A DNA stretch of 64,000 bases from [Mycobacterium] zoologicum (GCF_020172665.1 NZ_CP083985.1:2139857-2203856), one strand, 5' to 3'. Counted from the stretch's first letter, positions 34,146 through 43,625 are shown. Program-made: numbers and translations. The notes: a model not told the origin generated them from the sequence alone.

Positions 34146-35485
34146 TCGGCATGGATTTCGCGGCGCTGCCGCCCGAGGTGAACTCCGGGCGGATGTATGC
34201 CGGTCCCGGCTCCGGGCCGATGCTGGCCGCCGCAACGGCATGGGCGAGGTTGGCCGCCGAGACCGGTTCGGCCGCAAAGGCCTACCAGTCGGTGCTGACG
34301 GGCCTGACCGACGAAGGTTGGCTGGGACCGACCTCGGAGTCGATGGCGGCCGCGGTGAGCCCCTACGTGGCGTGGCTGCAAGGCACGGCGGGGCTCGCCG
34401 AGCAGGCCGCAGCACGCGCCACCGCGGCCGCGGCCGCCTTCGACGAGGCCTACTCGGCGGTGGCGCCGCCACCGGTGATCGCGGCGAATCGCAGTGCGCA
34501 GGCCGCCCTGGTCGCCACGAATCTGCTCGGCCAGAACAGCGCCGAGATCGCGGCGCTGGACGCCGGATACGCGCAGCTGTGGGTCCAAGACGCGGTGGCG
34601 ATGTACGGTTACGCGGCCCGATCCGCGGCGGCGACCGCGCTGACGACGTTCACCGAGCCTCCGGCCACCACCAATCCGTCGGGAACCGCCGGCCAGGCCG
34701 CTGCCGTTGCGCAGGCCGGCGGGCATTCCGAGCTGTCGCAGTTGATCAGCGCGATCCCGCAGGCATTGCAGGGGCTTGGCTCGGCGGCCGCTTCGGTGGC
34801 ACCGTCGGCTGCGGCGCCGGCGGCCCCGCTGACACTGACGCAGCTCGTCTCCTACCTGCTGATCCTGCCGAAGAGCATCGTGCCGTTCAACGACGCCCTC
34901 AAGTCGGTCCTCTACGGCATGATCCAGTACGCCCGAAACCTCAACACCGACTTGGACATTGCCGCGGCCACCGGGGGCAGGGCCGGATTCGGTTCTGGGG
35001 CAGCGGCGTTGGTGGCCGCCGACGACACGGCGCTGCTCGGGGCCCGGCCGATGTCGGCGGGTGTGGGCAATGCGGCCGCGATAGGCCGGCTCAGTGTCCC
35101 GTCGAACTGGACGGCGACCGCGCCGGTGGCCAAGATGGCGGCCGCCGTGTTGCCGGAGGCCGGGGCTGCGGCGGCGGCCGCCGCGGGGGCCCAGATTCCC
35201 ACCGGTGTCTTCGGGGACCTCGCAGTTGCGGGCCTGGCGGGACGGGCGCTGACCGGCGCCGCCCCGCGCAGTCACCCGGCCGCGGCGATGAACGGCCATG
35301 CCCAGGGCCGGCTGGAGCGGTTGGTGACCGAACTGGCCGGCACCACGGAGGTGCAGCACTGGCATGTGGACCCGAGCCGGTTGGACAGTCTGCTCGAAGA
35401 GCTGGCCGAGCAGCCCGGCGTCCACGCCGTACACGTCAATCCGGACGGACAGCAGCCCTCCGGGCCGGCCCCGCAGCCCGGCTGA
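34142..35485 (+). CDS. PPE family protein, SVP subgroup, with MgtC-like C-terminal tail
   Basis: A 447-residue PPE protein with MDFAALPPEVNSGRMYAG at its start, the GWLGPTSES turn and the motif GRLSVPSNW near residue 320. Its C-terminal 55 residues contain TEVQHWHVDPSRLDSLLEEL and QPGVHAVHVNPDG, closely related to the tail of the preceding PPE. The two proteins also share the TDLDIxxATGGRAGFGSG block, so they are tandem paralogues. GTG 34142 overlaps the upstream stop; ATG 34151 is the more usual PPE start. Confidence 0.92.
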   Translation: MIGMDFAALPPEVNSGRMYAGPGSGPMLAAATAWARLAAETGSAAKAYQSVLTGLTDEGWLGPTSESMAAAVSPYVAWLQGTAGLAEQAAARATAAAAAFDEAYSAVAPPPVIAANRSAQAALVATNLLGQNSAEIAALDAGYAQLWVQDAVAMYGYAARSAAATALTTFTEPPATTNPSGTAGQAAAVAQAGGHSELSQLISAIPQALQGLGSAAASVAPSAAAPAAPLTLTQLVSYLLILPKSIVPFNDALKSVLYGMIQYARNLNTDLDIAAATGGRAGFGSGAAALVAADDTALLGARPMSAGVGNAAAIGRLSVPSNWTATAPVAKMAAAVLPEAGAAAAAAAGAQIPTGVFGDLAVAGLAGRALTGAAPRSHPAAAMNGHAQGRLERLVTELAGTTEVQHWHVDPSRLDSLLEELAEQPGVHAVHVNPDGQQPSGPAPQPG

Positions 35486-35573
35486 CAGCGGCGCGACTTC
35501 TGGCTGGTCGCAAGCTGTTTCGGAGCTGTTCCAGCAGATTGTCAGCGGACTGTCAGCGACGCGCCACGGCCGA

Positions 35574-35602
35574 TTGACCAGGAACCTCCCCTGGTGCACT
35601 AT
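35574..35602 (+). promoter_or_regulatory. Candidate promoter for the M-box/PPE/mgtC transcript
   Basis: TTGACC (35574-35579) and CACTAT (35597-35602) are spaced by 17 bases and lie just upstream of the riboswitch. The -35 hexamer is good and the -10 is moderate. Transcription would begin near 35608-35612, just before the aptamer. Confidence 0.4.
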
Positions 35603-35616
35603 GGTGAGGCAAGCAC

Positions 35617-35782
35617 CTCGTTAGGTGAGGCGTCTGCACGGATACAGGCCACTGACCCCGAACGTCGAGAGACGCCCCGGGTCAGGACAGCTCCTCCCGG
35701 ATTAAGGGTTGAGCCCAAGTGGCTTCCGGTCTGCAGTGTTTATGCAGGCAGGACACGCCGTGTAGTGCCGAAACTCTGATGA
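35617..35782 (+). ncRNA. M-box (ykoK-type) magnesium riboswitch
   Basis: The segment carries the conserved M-box blocks in order: TTAGGTGAGGC (35621-35631), GATACAGGCCACTG (from about 35641), GTCGAGAGACGCC, GGGTCAGGACAG, a variable stem, AAGTGGCTTCCGGTCTGCAG, ATGCAGGCAGGACACG, TAGTGCCGAAACTCTGATGAG. These form the three-helix Mg2+-sensing aptamer. High Mg2+ compacts it and lowers expression downstream. The associated genes are a PPE and mgtC, which fits: in M. tuberculosis an M-box also precedes the PE20/PPE region upstream of mgtC. Confidence 0.93.
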
Positions 35783-35834
35783 GAGGGGTGCGTTGTCCGG
35801 CCGTGGTCGGGCACATTCACCTCTTCGTGCGTAC

Positions 35835-35885
35835 ATGACGGCACCCCCGTGTGCCCAGGCCGAGAGGAGGTGCGAGCGACTTTGA
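35835..35885 (+). CDS. Short leader ORF 1 downstream of the M-box
   Basis: A 16-codon ORF (MTAPPCAQAERRCERL) starting at ATG 35835, without a clear ribosome-binding site. It has two consecutive proline codons near the start. Its TGA overlaps the TTG start of the next small ORF (TTGA). It may be a regulatory leader peptide or chance; position and coupling make it worth noting. Confidence 0.3.
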   Translation: MTAPPCAQAERRCERL

Positions 35886-35956
35886 GTCCGAGTGATAGTT
35901 CCTATCCGAGTTCGACCGTCGACTCGCTCGATCTCGGTACCGCTTTCACCCTCTGA
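35882..35956 (+). CDS. Short leader ORF 2 downstream of the M-box
   Basis: A 24-codon ORF (begins LSPSDSSYPSSTVDS, ends GTAFTL) starting at TTG 35882. A strong site agaggagg ends 11 bases upstream, inside ORF 1. Ser and Asp are over-represented. No PE gene is present here although M. tuberculosis has one directly after its M-box. Translation is unproven. Confidence 0.3.
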   Translation: MSPSDSSYPSSTVDSLDLGTAFTL

Positions 35957-36213
35957 TTCTCACCGGCGCTTGACTCGTCGGCCGGCGTGACTCCGCATGC
36001 GGAACACGCCTGCCTTTGGTGTGCCCTGACTTCGCCTGGCGCATAGCTCGTTTCGTCCGGCGACACTTGCCTTCGCATGCCCAGCTCCGGGATGTCGCAC
36101 TGAGCGGCCCTGCAAACCCGTTGCCGCCCAAGGCTGCTCATTGCCCGTCTTGTTCTGACTGCCACAAGCCATCGATTCATCTTCACCACCGTCAACCAAA
36201 AAGGAGCAATGCC
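35957..36213 (+). other. Long untranslated leader before the PPE gene
   Basis: With the riboswitch and small ORFs the leader from 35610 to the PPE start is about 600 nt. This last part is pyrimidine-rich and lower in GC than the flanking genes. I see no gene supported by family motifs on either strand. A Rho-utilisation region between riboswitch and gene is one possible role. Confidence 0.5.
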
Positions 36214-37425
36214 ATGGACTTCGGAGCATTCCCGCCGGAAATCAACTCAGCCCGCATCTACACCGGTCCCGGTTCGAGCCCGATGATGGCCGCTGCCGGG
36301 GCCTGGGACAAGATGGCCGCCGAGCTCAGCTCGGCCGAAGCCGCCTACCAGTCCGTCATCAACGGCCTGGTCAGCGAGGGCTGGATGGGGCCCGCGTCCA
36401 ACGCGATGGCCGCCGCCGCCGCACCGTATGCGGCCTGGATGGGCGCCACCGCCGCCCAGGCCGAGCAGACCGCCGTTCAGGCCCGTGCGGCCGCCGCGGC
36501 GTTCGAGGCCGCCTACGCCATGACGGTTCCGCCGCCGGTAATCGTGGCCAACCGTTCGCAGCTGGCAATGCTGGTGGCCACCAACTTCCTCGGCCAGAAC
36601 GCCGCGGCGATCGCGGCCACCGAGGCGCACTACAGCCAGATGTGGGCCCAGGACGCCGGTGCGATGTACGGCTACGCGGCCGGTTCGGCGGCGGCCACCA
36701 AGGTCACCCCGTTCAGCTCACCGCGTGAAGTGGCCGACCCGTCGGCGCAGGGCACCCAGCAGGCCGCGACGGCACAGGCCGCCGGTACCGCTGCCGCGAC
36801 GCAGGCGCAATCCGCAGTGTCGCAAGCGCTGACGAACACCCCATCGACCCTGCAGGCGCTTGCCTCGCCGGTGTCCGGTGAGATCGGACCGGTGATTCCG
36901 GACATCTTCGGTATCGCGCCCGGGGATCTGAGTAACGCCATGACCAACCTGGCGAGCAGCACCTTCAGCCCGATGGGTATGGCCGGGATCACCCAGGCCG
37001 GCGCCGACATCGCCGTCATCCGCGGTGCGGCCCTGGCCGCCGCTGACCCGCTGGGTCTGGGTGCCATCGACCCGCTGGACATGCTGATGCCGAGCCTGGG
37101 CCTGCACGGACTCGGCGGGCTGGGCAACCTGGGCGGGGGCCTGGGCGGCGTCGGTACGGCGTCGGCCAGCCTGGGTCAGGCGGCGTCGGTGGGTGGGCTG
37201 TCGGTGCCGCACACCTGGGCGGCGGCGGTGCCGGCCACCGGAACCCCGGGCGCTTCGGTGGCGGCCACCGGCTGGACCGTGGCCGCGCACGCGCCGGAGG
37301 CTGGGGCGGCAGGTATGCCGGGTGTGCCGCTGGCGGGAGCCGGCCAGGGCCGCAACTACGGTTTCGCGGCACCGCGGTACGGGTTCAAGCCGACGGTGAT
37401 GGCTCGCCCGGTGGTGGCCGGATAG
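36214..37425 (+). CDS. PPE family protein, SVP subgroup, under M-box control
   Basis: A 403-residue PPE protein starting at ATG 36214 with ribosome-binding site aaggagc. It shows MDFGAFPPEINSARIYTG, the GWMGPASNA turn and GGLSVPHTW at about 330. A Gly/Leu-rich stretch (LGLHGLGGLGNLGGG) precedes the SVP motif. The C-terminal end (YGFKPTVMARPVVAG) resembles that of PPE proteins near mgtC in M. tuberculosis. It is 19 bases upstream of mgtC and shares the Mg2+-responsive leader. ESX-5 export is expected. Confidence 0.93.
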   Translation: MDFGAFPPEINSARIYTGPGSSPMMAAAGAWDKMAAELSSAEAAYQSVINGLVSEGWMGPASNAMAAAAAPYAAWMGATAAQAEQTAVQARAAAAAFEAAYAMTVPPPVIVANRSQLAMLVATNFLGQNAAAIAATEAHYSQMWAQDAGAMYGYAAGSAAATKVTPFSSPREVADPSAQGTQQAATAQAAGTAAATQAQSAVSQALTNTPSTLQALASPVSGEIGPVIPDIFGIAPGDLSNAMTNLASSTFSPMGMAGITQAGADIAVIRGAALAAADPLGLGAIDPLDMLMPSLGLHGLGGLGNLGGGLGGVGTASASLGQAASVGGLSVPHTWAAAVPATGTPGASVAATGWTVAAHAPEAGAAGMPGVPLAGAGQGRNYGFAAPRYGFKPTVMARPVVAG

Positions 37426-37444
37426 CTGTGACATCGTGGTCGGC

Positions 37445-38158
37445 ATGCAGACGCTGACCGTCACCGAGTTCACGCTGAGGCTGGCCGTCGGACTGGGCTG
37501 TGGGGCCTTGATCGGCCTGGAACGGCAGTGGCGGGCTCGGATGGCCGGGCTGCGGACGAATGCGCTGGTGGCGGCCGGCGCGACGCTGTTCGTGCTGTAC
37601 TCGATCTCCGCGGGTGACGACAGCTCTACCCGGGTCGCGTCCTACGTGGTGTCCGGGGTGGGGTTCCTCGGCGGTGGGGTGATCCTGCGGGAGGGGTTCA
37701 ACGTCCGCGGCCTCAACACCGCGGCGACACTGTGGTGCTCGGCCGCCGTCGGAGTGCTGGCGGCGGCCGGGAACCTGGTGTTCGCACTGATCGGGACCGG
37801 TGCCATCGTCGGTACCCATCTATTGCTGCGGCCACTGGGCCGGTTGATCGACAGCGATCAGCACATCGAGGAGGACGTGCCGCTGGCGCCGTATCAGGTG
37901 GAGGTCATCTGCCGGCCGAAGACGGAGAAGTATCTGCGTGCCCAGATCGTCCAGCACACCGCCGGAAACGATCTGGTCCTGCGGGGCATCCACACCAGCC
38001 CGGCGGCCGACGACAACATCGCGCTCACGGCATTGATGCTGTCGGACAACAGGGCACCGGACCGGCTGGAGCGGCTGGTAGGTGAGCTGTCGCTGCAGCC
38101 CGGTGTCTATGCGGTGCACTGGCACGCGGAGAATCCGGGGGCGTTGTCCGCGGAGTGA
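37445..38158 (+). CDS. mgtC: MgtC virulence-associated membrane protein
   Basis: MgtC helps intracellular bacteria grow at low Mg2+ and is thought to act on ATP synthase or cation balance; it is not itself a proven Mg2+ transporter. The 237-residue protein has four or five N-terminal membrane helices (LAVGLGCGALIGLERQW, with the conserved GLERQ, and the RTNALVAAGA and GGGVILREG segments) and a soluble ACT-like C-terminal domain ending LVGELSLQPGVYAVHWH. ATG 37445 is chosen by comparison with M. tuberculosis MgtC (Rv1811). It is the second gene after the M-box. Confidence 0.95.
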   Translation: MQTLTVTEFTLRLAVGLGCGALIGLERQWRARMAGLRTNALVAAGATLFVLYSISAGDDSSTRVASYVVSGVGFLGGGVILREGFNVRGLNTAATLWCSAAVGVLAAAGNLVFALIGTGAIVGTHLLLRPLGRLIDSDQHIEEDVPLAPYQVEVICRPKTEKYLRAQIVQHTAGNDLVLRGIHTSPAADDNIALTALMLSDNRAPDRLERLVGELSLQPGVYAVHWHAENPGALSAE

Positions 38159-38290
38159 CTGGCGGCGTTTTCCATGCCGCGGGAACTTTGAGCAGCGCCT
38201 CGGTCGGTGTTCGCATAAGGTGGCGGATGTCGCATCAGCGCGACATCGCCCTGCCGTCTCGGCAGGCCGTGGAAATGGGAAGGGAACATC

Positions 38291-38851
38291 GTGGCGCAGA
38301 GCTTGGGAGACACGCTCACCGCGGGCAAGAAGCTCGTCAAGGGGGAATCGCTGACCTCGAAGAACGGGGCGTACACCCTGACACTTCAGGACGACGGCAA
38401 CCTGGTGCTGGAAGCACGTGGCAAGGCGGTCTGGTCCTCGGGCACCAACGGCCAGGACGTGGTCCGCGCCGAGGTGCAGCCCGACGGCAACTTCGTGCTC
38501 TACACGGCCGACAAGCCGGTGTGGCACACCGACACCAAGGGCAAGAAGGACGTCAAGCTGGTCCTGCAGGACGACCGCAACCTGGTGCTGTACTCCGCTG
38601 ACGGGGCGGCCTGGTCCACCAAGACCGAGACCGACGCGCCGCCGCCGGAAGAGGCCAAGGCCGAAGAGGCCCCGGCCCAGGAGGCCCCGGCCGCCGGTGC
38701 TCAGAAGTACACCGTGGTCGCGGGGGACACCCTGTTCGCCATCGCCGAGAAGTTCTACGGCGACGGCAACAAGTACCCCGAGATCGCCAAGGCCAGCGGT
38801 GTTTCGAACCCGGACCTGATTCACCCGGGTCAGGAGCTGACGATCCCCTGA
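38291..38851 (+). CDS. Bulb-type mannose lectin domain fused to LysM
   Basis: A 186-residue protein starting at GTG 38291. Residues 1-110 form a B-lectin (GNA-like) beta-prism with three sugar-site motifs: Q33-D35-N37-V39 (degenerate, with Glu41 for Tyr), Q63-D65-N67-V69-Y71, and Q93-D95-N97-V99-Y101. After an acidic Pro/Ala/Glu linker, residues 139-186 are a LysM domain ([18 protein letters not shown]), which binds peptidoglycan. There is no signal peptide. A lectin of this architecture from M. smegmatis has been studied structurally and binds mannose. The gene stands alone with a terminator-like hairpin after it. Confidence 0.92.
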   Translation: MAQSLGDTLTAGKKLVKGESLTSKNGAYTLTLQDDGNLVLEARGKAVWSSGTNGQDVVRAEVQPDGNFVLYTADKPVWHTDTKGKKDVKLVLQDDRNLVLYSADGAAWSTKTETDAPPPEEAKAEEAPAQEAPAAGAQKYTVVAGDTLFAIAEKFYGDGNKYPEIAKASGVSNPDLIHPGQELTIP

Positions 38852-38872
38852 TCGTCGCCGGACGCAGCCGCG

Positions 38873-38902
38873 GCGGCCCGGACCCCGATGGGGCCGGGCC
38901 GC
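38873..38902 (+). terminator. Hairpin after the lectin-LysM gene
   Basis: Arms 38873-38886 and 38890-38902 form a GC-rich stem with a single bulge and a 3-base loop. It lies 21 bases after the stop. Confidence 0.6.
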
Positions 38903-38979
38903 TGTGCTGTGTCGTTGACTACGGTGGGTTAAGTTCAGCAGGACCGAAACTCGGTCCTCAACGACGATCGGAGTCGACT

Positions 38980-39651
38980 TTGCGGGGGTTGGCGACACAG
39001 GTGTCGGTGATGGCAGCAGCCACCCTTGCAACCCTGGTGAGCCCGGCCGCCGGTTCGGCCCATGCGGATCCGGTGCTGGTGTACCCGGGCATGGAGGTGC
39101 ATCAGGACACCCATGTCTGCACGCTGGGCTACGTGGATCCGGTCATGCGCGTCGCATTCACCGCCGGTCACTGCCGGGGCAGCGGTCCGGTCGTCGACCG
39201 GGCCGGCAACGTGATCGGCACATTGGCCACCTTCCGCGACAACACCCCGAACGGCTCGACCGTCAACACCGACCAGGTGATCGCCGACTACGAGTCGATC
39301 GTGCTGGCCGACGGTGTCGAGGCCAACGACATCCTGCCCGGCGGCCTGCGTCTGGAGTCTGGTGCGGACGACGTTGTGGCGCCGGGCGATCCGGTCTGCC
39401 ACTTCGGCATCGTCACCGGGCAGACCTGCGGCACCGTCGAGCGGGTCAACAACGGCTGGTTCACCATGAGCAACGGCGTGCGCAGTCAGCAGGGCGACTC
39501 GGGCGGCCCGGTCTATGTGATCCGGGGCGGCCAAGCCCGGATCGTCGGTCTGTTCAACAGCGTGTGGGGAGACAATCCCGCCGCGGTGTCGTGGTCTGCG
39601 TTGTCTCAACAGGTCCGTGAGGACGTCGGCGTGCCGGCTGCGCATCCATGA
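38980..39651 (+). CDS. Secreted trypsin-like serine protease (Rv1815-like)
   Basis: A 223-residue exported protease starting at TTG 38980. A signal peptide ([20 protein letters not shown]) is followed by a small chymotrypsin-fold domain: His64 (FTAGHC), probable Asp103 (IADYESIVL) and Ser174 ([10 protein letters not shown]). Cysteines 47/65 and 140/150 are placed to form disulfides. It resembles the conserved mycobacterial protein Rv1815. It overlaps the VOC gene by 4 bases, so three genes (protease, VOC, flavoprotein) are coupled. Substrate unknown. Confidence 0.88.
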   Translation: MRGLATQVSVMAAATLATLVSPAAGSAHADPVLVYPGMEVHQDTHVCTLGYVDPVMRVAFTAGHCRGSGPVVDRAGNVIGTLATFRDNTPNGSTVNTDQVIADYESIVLADGVEANDILPGGLRLESGADDVVAPGDPVCHFGIVTGQTCGTVERVNNGWFTMSNGVRSQQGDSGGPVYVIRGGQARIVGLFNSVWGDNPAAVSWSALSQQVREDVGVPAAHP

Positions 39652-40151
39652 CCGCGGTATCCCGGCCGCCCGTCCAGATCGCTTGGGTCACAGATGATCT
39701 GGCGGCCATCGAAGCAATGCTGACCGCGCTGCTGGGTGTGCGCAAATGGGTTCGGATGCCCGGGGTGCACTTCGCGCCCGACGCCTGCACCTACCGGGGT
39801 GAACCCGCCGACTTCATCGCCGACATCGCGCTGAGCTATGCCGGCGACATGCAGCTGGAGCTGATCGCGCCGGTGAGTGGGCCCAGCATCTATCAGGACT
39901 TCCTGGCCGAGCGTGGGCCGGGCTTGCACCACATCTGCATCGAGGCGGCCGACGCCGACGACTTCGCCGTGCTGCTCGATGACGCCGCCGCGCAGGGCGC
40001 CGAGGTGGTCACCGAGGGAGTCTTGCCCGGCGGCATGCGCTTCGCCTATGTGTCGGCGCCGCAGTCCGGCGTCCCATTCGTGGAGATCGCTGTCTTCCCG
40101 GCCGAGATCCGTGCCGTTTTCGACTACATCAAACAGGAGCAGCAGCAGTGA
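39648..40151 (+). CDS. VOC-superfamily (glyoxalase-like) protein
   Basis: A 167-residue protein of the vicinal oxygen chelate fold, with two beta-alpha-beta-beta-beta modules ([16 protein letters not shown] and [11 protein letters not shown]). Metal-ligand candidates are His in LHHIC and Glu in PFVEIAVF. The [14 protein letters not shown] insert resembles steroid or ketoacid-linked VOC proteins. It overlaps the flavoprotein start by 4 bases. Together they may act on the same ring substrate (inference). Confidence 0.82.
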   Translation: MTAVSRPPVQIAWVTDDLAAIEAMLTALLGVRKWVRMPGVHFAPDACTYRGEPADFIADIALSYAGDMQLELIAPVSGPSIYQDFLAERGPGLHHICIEAADADDFAVLLDDAAAQGAEVVTEGVLPGGMRFAYVSAPQSGVPFVEIAVFPAEIRAVFDYIKQEQQQ

Positions 40152-41617
40152 GCACAGACATCCCGGAAATTACTGACGCCGAGACGGTTTCGTCGTGGTC
40201 CGACGACGTCGACGTGGTGGTGATCGGCTTCGGCATCGGCGGCGGGTGTGCTGCGGTCAGCGCGGCGGCGGCCGGGGCGCGGGTGTTGGTCCTCGAGCGG
40301 GCCGCTGAGGCCGGCGGCACCACCGTGATGGCCGGCGGGCACTTCTACCTGGGCGGCGGCACGGCGGTGCAGCAGGCCACCGGGCATGCCGATTCCCCGG
40401 ACGAGATGTACAAGTACCTGGTCGCGGTGTCGCGCGAGCCCGAGCACGACAAGATCCGGGCGTACTGCGACGGCAGCGTCGAGCACTTCAACTGGCTGGA
40501 AGCCCTGGGATTTCAGTTCGAGCGCAGCTACTACCCGGAGAAGGCGGTGATCCAGCCCAACACCGAGGGGCTGATGTACACCGGCAACGAGAAGGTGTGG
40601 CCGTTCCTGAATGAGGCCGTGCCCGCGCCGCGTGGACATAAGGTGCCGGTGCCCGGCGACACCCAGGGCGCCAAGATGGTGATCGACCTGCTGCTCAAGC
40701 GCGCCGAGGAGCTGGGGGTCGAAATCCGCTATGAGACCGGCGCCACCGGGCTGATCACCGGTGGTGCGGCGAGGCCCGACGACGCGGGCGCGGTAACCGG
40801 GGTGACGTGGAAGCGCTTCACCGAATCCGGTGCGATCAAAGCGAAGTCGGTGGTGATCGCCGCCGGGGGTTTCGTGATGAACCCGGACATGGTGGCCCGC
40901 CACACGCCGAAGCTGGTCGAGAAGCCCTTCGTGCTGGGCAACACCTACGACGACGGTTTGGGCATCCGGCTGGGCATGTCGGCCGGTGGCGCGACCAAGC
41001 ACATGGACCAGGTGTTCATCACCGCGCCGGTGTACCCGCCGTCGATCCTGCTCACCGGGATCATCGTCAACAAAGACGGCAAGCGATTCGTTGCCGAGGA
41101 CTCATATCACTCGCGCACTTCGGGTTTCGTGATGGATCAGCCGGACAGCGCGGCGTTCCTGATCGTCGACGAGACCCACATGCGCAAGCCCCAGGTGCCG
41201 CTGGTCCCGCTGATCGACGGCTGGGAATCGGTGTCGGAAATGGAAGCCGCACTGGGTATTCCGACCGGGAACCTGGTTGAGACCCTGGAGCGCTACAACA
41301 CTCACGCGGCACGCGGCGAGGACCCGGACTTCCACAAGCAACCGCCGTTCTTGGCGCCGCAGGACACCGGGCCGTGGGGCGCATTCGACCTGTCGCTGGG
41401 CAAGGCGATGTACGCCGGCTTCACCGTCGGCGGGCTGGCGACGTCGGTGGACGGTGAAGTGCTGCGCGCCGACGGCAGCGCGGTACCGGGCCTGTACGCC
41501 GCCGGGGCCTGCGCAGCCAACATCGCCCAGGACGGCAAGGGCTATGCCAGCGGCACCCAGCTGGGGGAGGGCTCGTTCTTCGGCCGCCGCGCCGGGACCC
41601 ACGCGGCAACCCGCTAG
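40148..41617 (+). CDS. FAD-dependent oxidoreductase (fumarate reductase/KstD type, Rv1817-like)
   Basis: A 489-residue flavoprotein. The N-terminal dinucleotide fold is [20 protein letters not shown], ending in VLVLERA. The [16 protein letters not shown] segment and the C-terminal [20 protein letters not shown] place it among fumarate reductase-like and 3-ketosteroid dehydrogenase-like enzymes. It corresponds in position and character to Rv1817. GTG 40148 overlaps the VOC stop. Substrate unknown; dehydrogenation of a steroid-like or unsaturated acid compound is plausible. Confidence 0.88.
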   Translation: MSTDIPEITDAETVSSWSDDVDVVVIGFGIGGGCAAVSAAAAGARVLVLERAAEAGGTTVMAGGHFYLGGGTAVQQATGHADSPDEMYKYLVAVSREPEHDKIRAYCDGSVEHFNWLEALGFQFERSYYPEKAVIQPNTEGLMYTGNEKVWPFLNEAVPAPRGHKVPVPGDTQGAKMVIDLLLKRAEELGVEIRYETGATGLITGGAARPDDAGAVTGVTWKRFTESGAIKAKSVVIAAGGFVMNPDMVARHTPKLVEKPFVLGNTYDDGLGIRLGMSAGGATKHMDQVFITAPVYPPSILLTGIIVNKDGKRFVAEDSYHSRTSGFVMDQPDSAAFLIVDETHMRKPQVPLVPLIDGWESVSEMEAALGIPTGNLVETLERYNTHAARGEDPDFHKQPPFLAPQDTGPWGAFDLSLGKAMYAGFTVGGLATSVDGEVLRADGSAVPGLYAAGACAANIAQDGKGYASGTQLGEGSFFGRRAGTHAATR

Positions 41618-41626
41618 CGCGAGCGT

Positions 41627-41671
41627 GCGGGCCGGTCCGCCAAAGTCCCTGCTGGGGGCGGACCGGCCTGC
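41627..41671. terminator. Bidirectional hairpin between convergent genes
   Basis: Arms 41627-41641 and 41657-41671 pair over 15 bp with one G-U position and a 15-base loop. It sits between the converging flavoprotein and BacA-like genes and can serve both. Confidence 0.75.
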
Positions 41672-41684
41672 ACGGTCGCGGAGG

Positions 41685-43625
41685 TTAAACCGGGGTCAGC
41701 TCCCAGCGGCCCTGGCCCTGCAGCTCCAGCACCTGCTTGTGGTGCTGCCGCACGGTGTGGCGGTGGCTGACGCTGACCAGGATGGTGTCGGGAAGTTCGC
41801 TGCGCAGCAGGCGATACAGGGCCAGCTCCAGACCCTCGTCGAGCGCTGAGGTCGACTCGTCGAGGAACGCGGCCTTGGGCCGGGTCAACAGCAGCCGGGC
41901 GAACGCGACCCGCTGCTGCTCGCCCGGGGAGAGCACCTTGGCCCAGTCCTCGACCTCGTCGAGCCGCTCAAGCAGGTTCGGCAGTGCCACCTTGTTCAGC
42001 GCGTCAGCGAACGCGATATCGGAAATCTCCTCGGGGGCAAGAGGATACGCCACGACGGTGCGCAGGTCCCCGAGCGGGATGTAGGGCAGCTGCGAGATGA
42101 ACATCGTTGCGTGCTCATCATCCGGGCGGCGCAGCGTCCCGGATGCGTAGGGCCACAGCTGCGCCAGGCTGCGCAGCAGCGTCGTTTTTCCGCAGCCCGA
42201 CGGACCGGAGATCATCAGCGCGTCGCCGACGGCCAGATGGACGTCGAGCGCCTCGATCAGCGGGTCACCCGCCGGGGTACGCACCTCGACGCCTTCGATC
42301 TCGACGGTGCCCGCCGGGCTGGGCTTGACCAGCAGCTCCGGCAGTTCGCGGGCCTGGCGGTCGACCTCGATCAGCCCGTGCAGACGGATGATCGAGGCGC
42401 GGTAGCCGGCGAAGTTGTCGTAGGCGTTGCGGAAGAACGACAGTGAGTCCGAGATGTTGCCGAAGGCGGAGGCCGTCTGCGCCACCCCGCCGAACATGAT
42501 CTGGCCGGAGAACAGTCGGGGTGCCTGAATCACCCAGGGCAGCGGCACGATCGCCTGGCTCACCGACAGGTTCCAGCCGGCGAACCCGATGGTCCGGTTC
42601 ACGAACTTCAGATAGTTGTCGATGATCCCGGTGAAGCGGGCGCGCAACTGCATTCGTTCGGCGACCTCGCCCCGGTAGAAGGCCACGGACTCGGCGGCGT
42701 CGCGCACCCGCACCAACGCATACCGGAAGGCCGCGTTGGTCAGCTCGTTGCGGAAGCTCAGCCGGATCAGCGGCCGGCCGATCCAGAACGCGACGACGGT
42801 GGCGATCGTGACGTAGACCAGAACGATCAGGAACATCGCCCGGGGGATGTCGACTCCGAGCACGGTGAGCGTGCCGGACAGGTTCCACAGGATGGCGGTG
42901 AACGAGACCACCGTCACCATCGACTGGACGGCGCCGAACAGCAGGGTGCTGCCTGTTCCGTTGGCCGGCGCATTCGGGTTGGCGCCGTTGCCGGCGGTGA
43001 AGATGTCGATGTCCTGCTGGATGCGCTGGTCGGGGTTGTCGATCGCGCCTTCGACGGCCTCGCCGATGATCGGGTCCAGCGGTGTCCGCACGAAGTGGGC
43101 GCGGTAGTAGGCCCGACCGTCCAGCCAGTCGCCGGTGAGCCGCTCGGTCAGCCAGATACGCCAGTTCACCATGAAGTGCTGAGTCAGGTAGATATCAAGC
43201 ATGACGCGCATCACATGCATTACCGCCATCAGGCTGAAGATCCCGATCGACATCCAGAACCCATGCACGCCTGAGGATTTCACTGCCTCGTCACCGCTGG
43301 CCGCGCCCTGGAAGGCGGTCTGCAGAGACGAGTACATGTCATTGCCCTGGTAACTGAACAGGACGTTGAGCCGAACCGCGGTGATGACCGAGAGCAGCAA
43401 CACGCCCAGCATCAGCCAGACCCGCAGGCTGTCGCGGCCGGTGAAGTAGGCGCCGGTGATCTCCCAGAACTGCCGCCCCCAGCGGGTGCTCACCCGCAGC
43501 AGCGCTACCACACCCACCACGCACACCGCGCTGATGGTCCAGGCCATCGCGATCCACAACAGCGAATCGGGCAGTGCGTGCGCCCACTCGACGGAGGGCT
43601 TGAACAGCTTTGAGTCCACTGCCAT
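41685..43625 (-). CDS. bacA: BacA/SbmA-like ABC transporter (Rv1819c-like)
   Basis: A 646-residue half-transporter with an N-terminal membrane domain (about six helices, residues 20-340, including [18 protein letters not shown] of the SbmA_BacA family) and a C-terminal ATPase. The ATPase has Walker [10 protein letters not shown] near 471, signature LSPGEQQR and Walker [10 protein letters not shown]. tuberculosis Rv1819c imports cobalamin and other hydrophilic compounds such as bleomycin and antimicrobial peptides. The protein is expected to work as a homodimer. It is divergent from secA2 with a 65-base gap. Confidence 0.95.
   Translation of the reverse strand: MAVDSKLFKPSVEWAHALPDSLLWIAMAWTISAVCVVGVVALLRVSTRWGRQFWEITGAYFTGRDSLRVWLMLGVLLLSVITAVRLNVLFSYQGNDMYSSLQTAFQGAASGDEAVKSSGVHGFWMSIGIFSLMAVMHVMRVMLDIYLTQHFMVNWRIWLTERLTGDWLDGRAYYRAHFVRTPLDPIIGEAVEGAIDNPDQRIQQDIDIFTAGNGANPNAPANGTGSTLLFGAVQSMVTVVSFTAILWNLSGTLTVLGVDIPRAMFLIVLVYVTIATVVAFWIGRPLIRLSFRNELTNAAFRYALVRVRDAAESVAFYRGEVAERMQLRARFTGIIDNYLKFVNRTIGFAGWNLSVSQAIVPLPWVIQAPRLFSGQIMFGGVAQTASAFGNISDSLSFFRNAYDNFAGYRASIIRLHGLIEVDRQARELPELLVKPSPAGTVEIEGVEVRTPAGDPLIEALDVHLAVGDALMISGPSGCGKTTLLRSLAQLWPYASGTLRRPDDEHATMFISQLPYIPLGDLRTVVAYPLAPEEISDIAFADALNKVALPNLLERLDEVEDWAKVLSPGEQQRVAFARLLLTRPKAAFLDESTSALDEGLELALYRLLRSELPDTILVSVSHRHTVRQHHKQVLELQGQGRWELTPV

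Noticed and set aside
35902..36229. Minus-strand frames in the leader between the M-box and PPE gene
   Set aside because: No recognisable motifs, no ribosome-binding site, and the region is better explained as a leader transcript.
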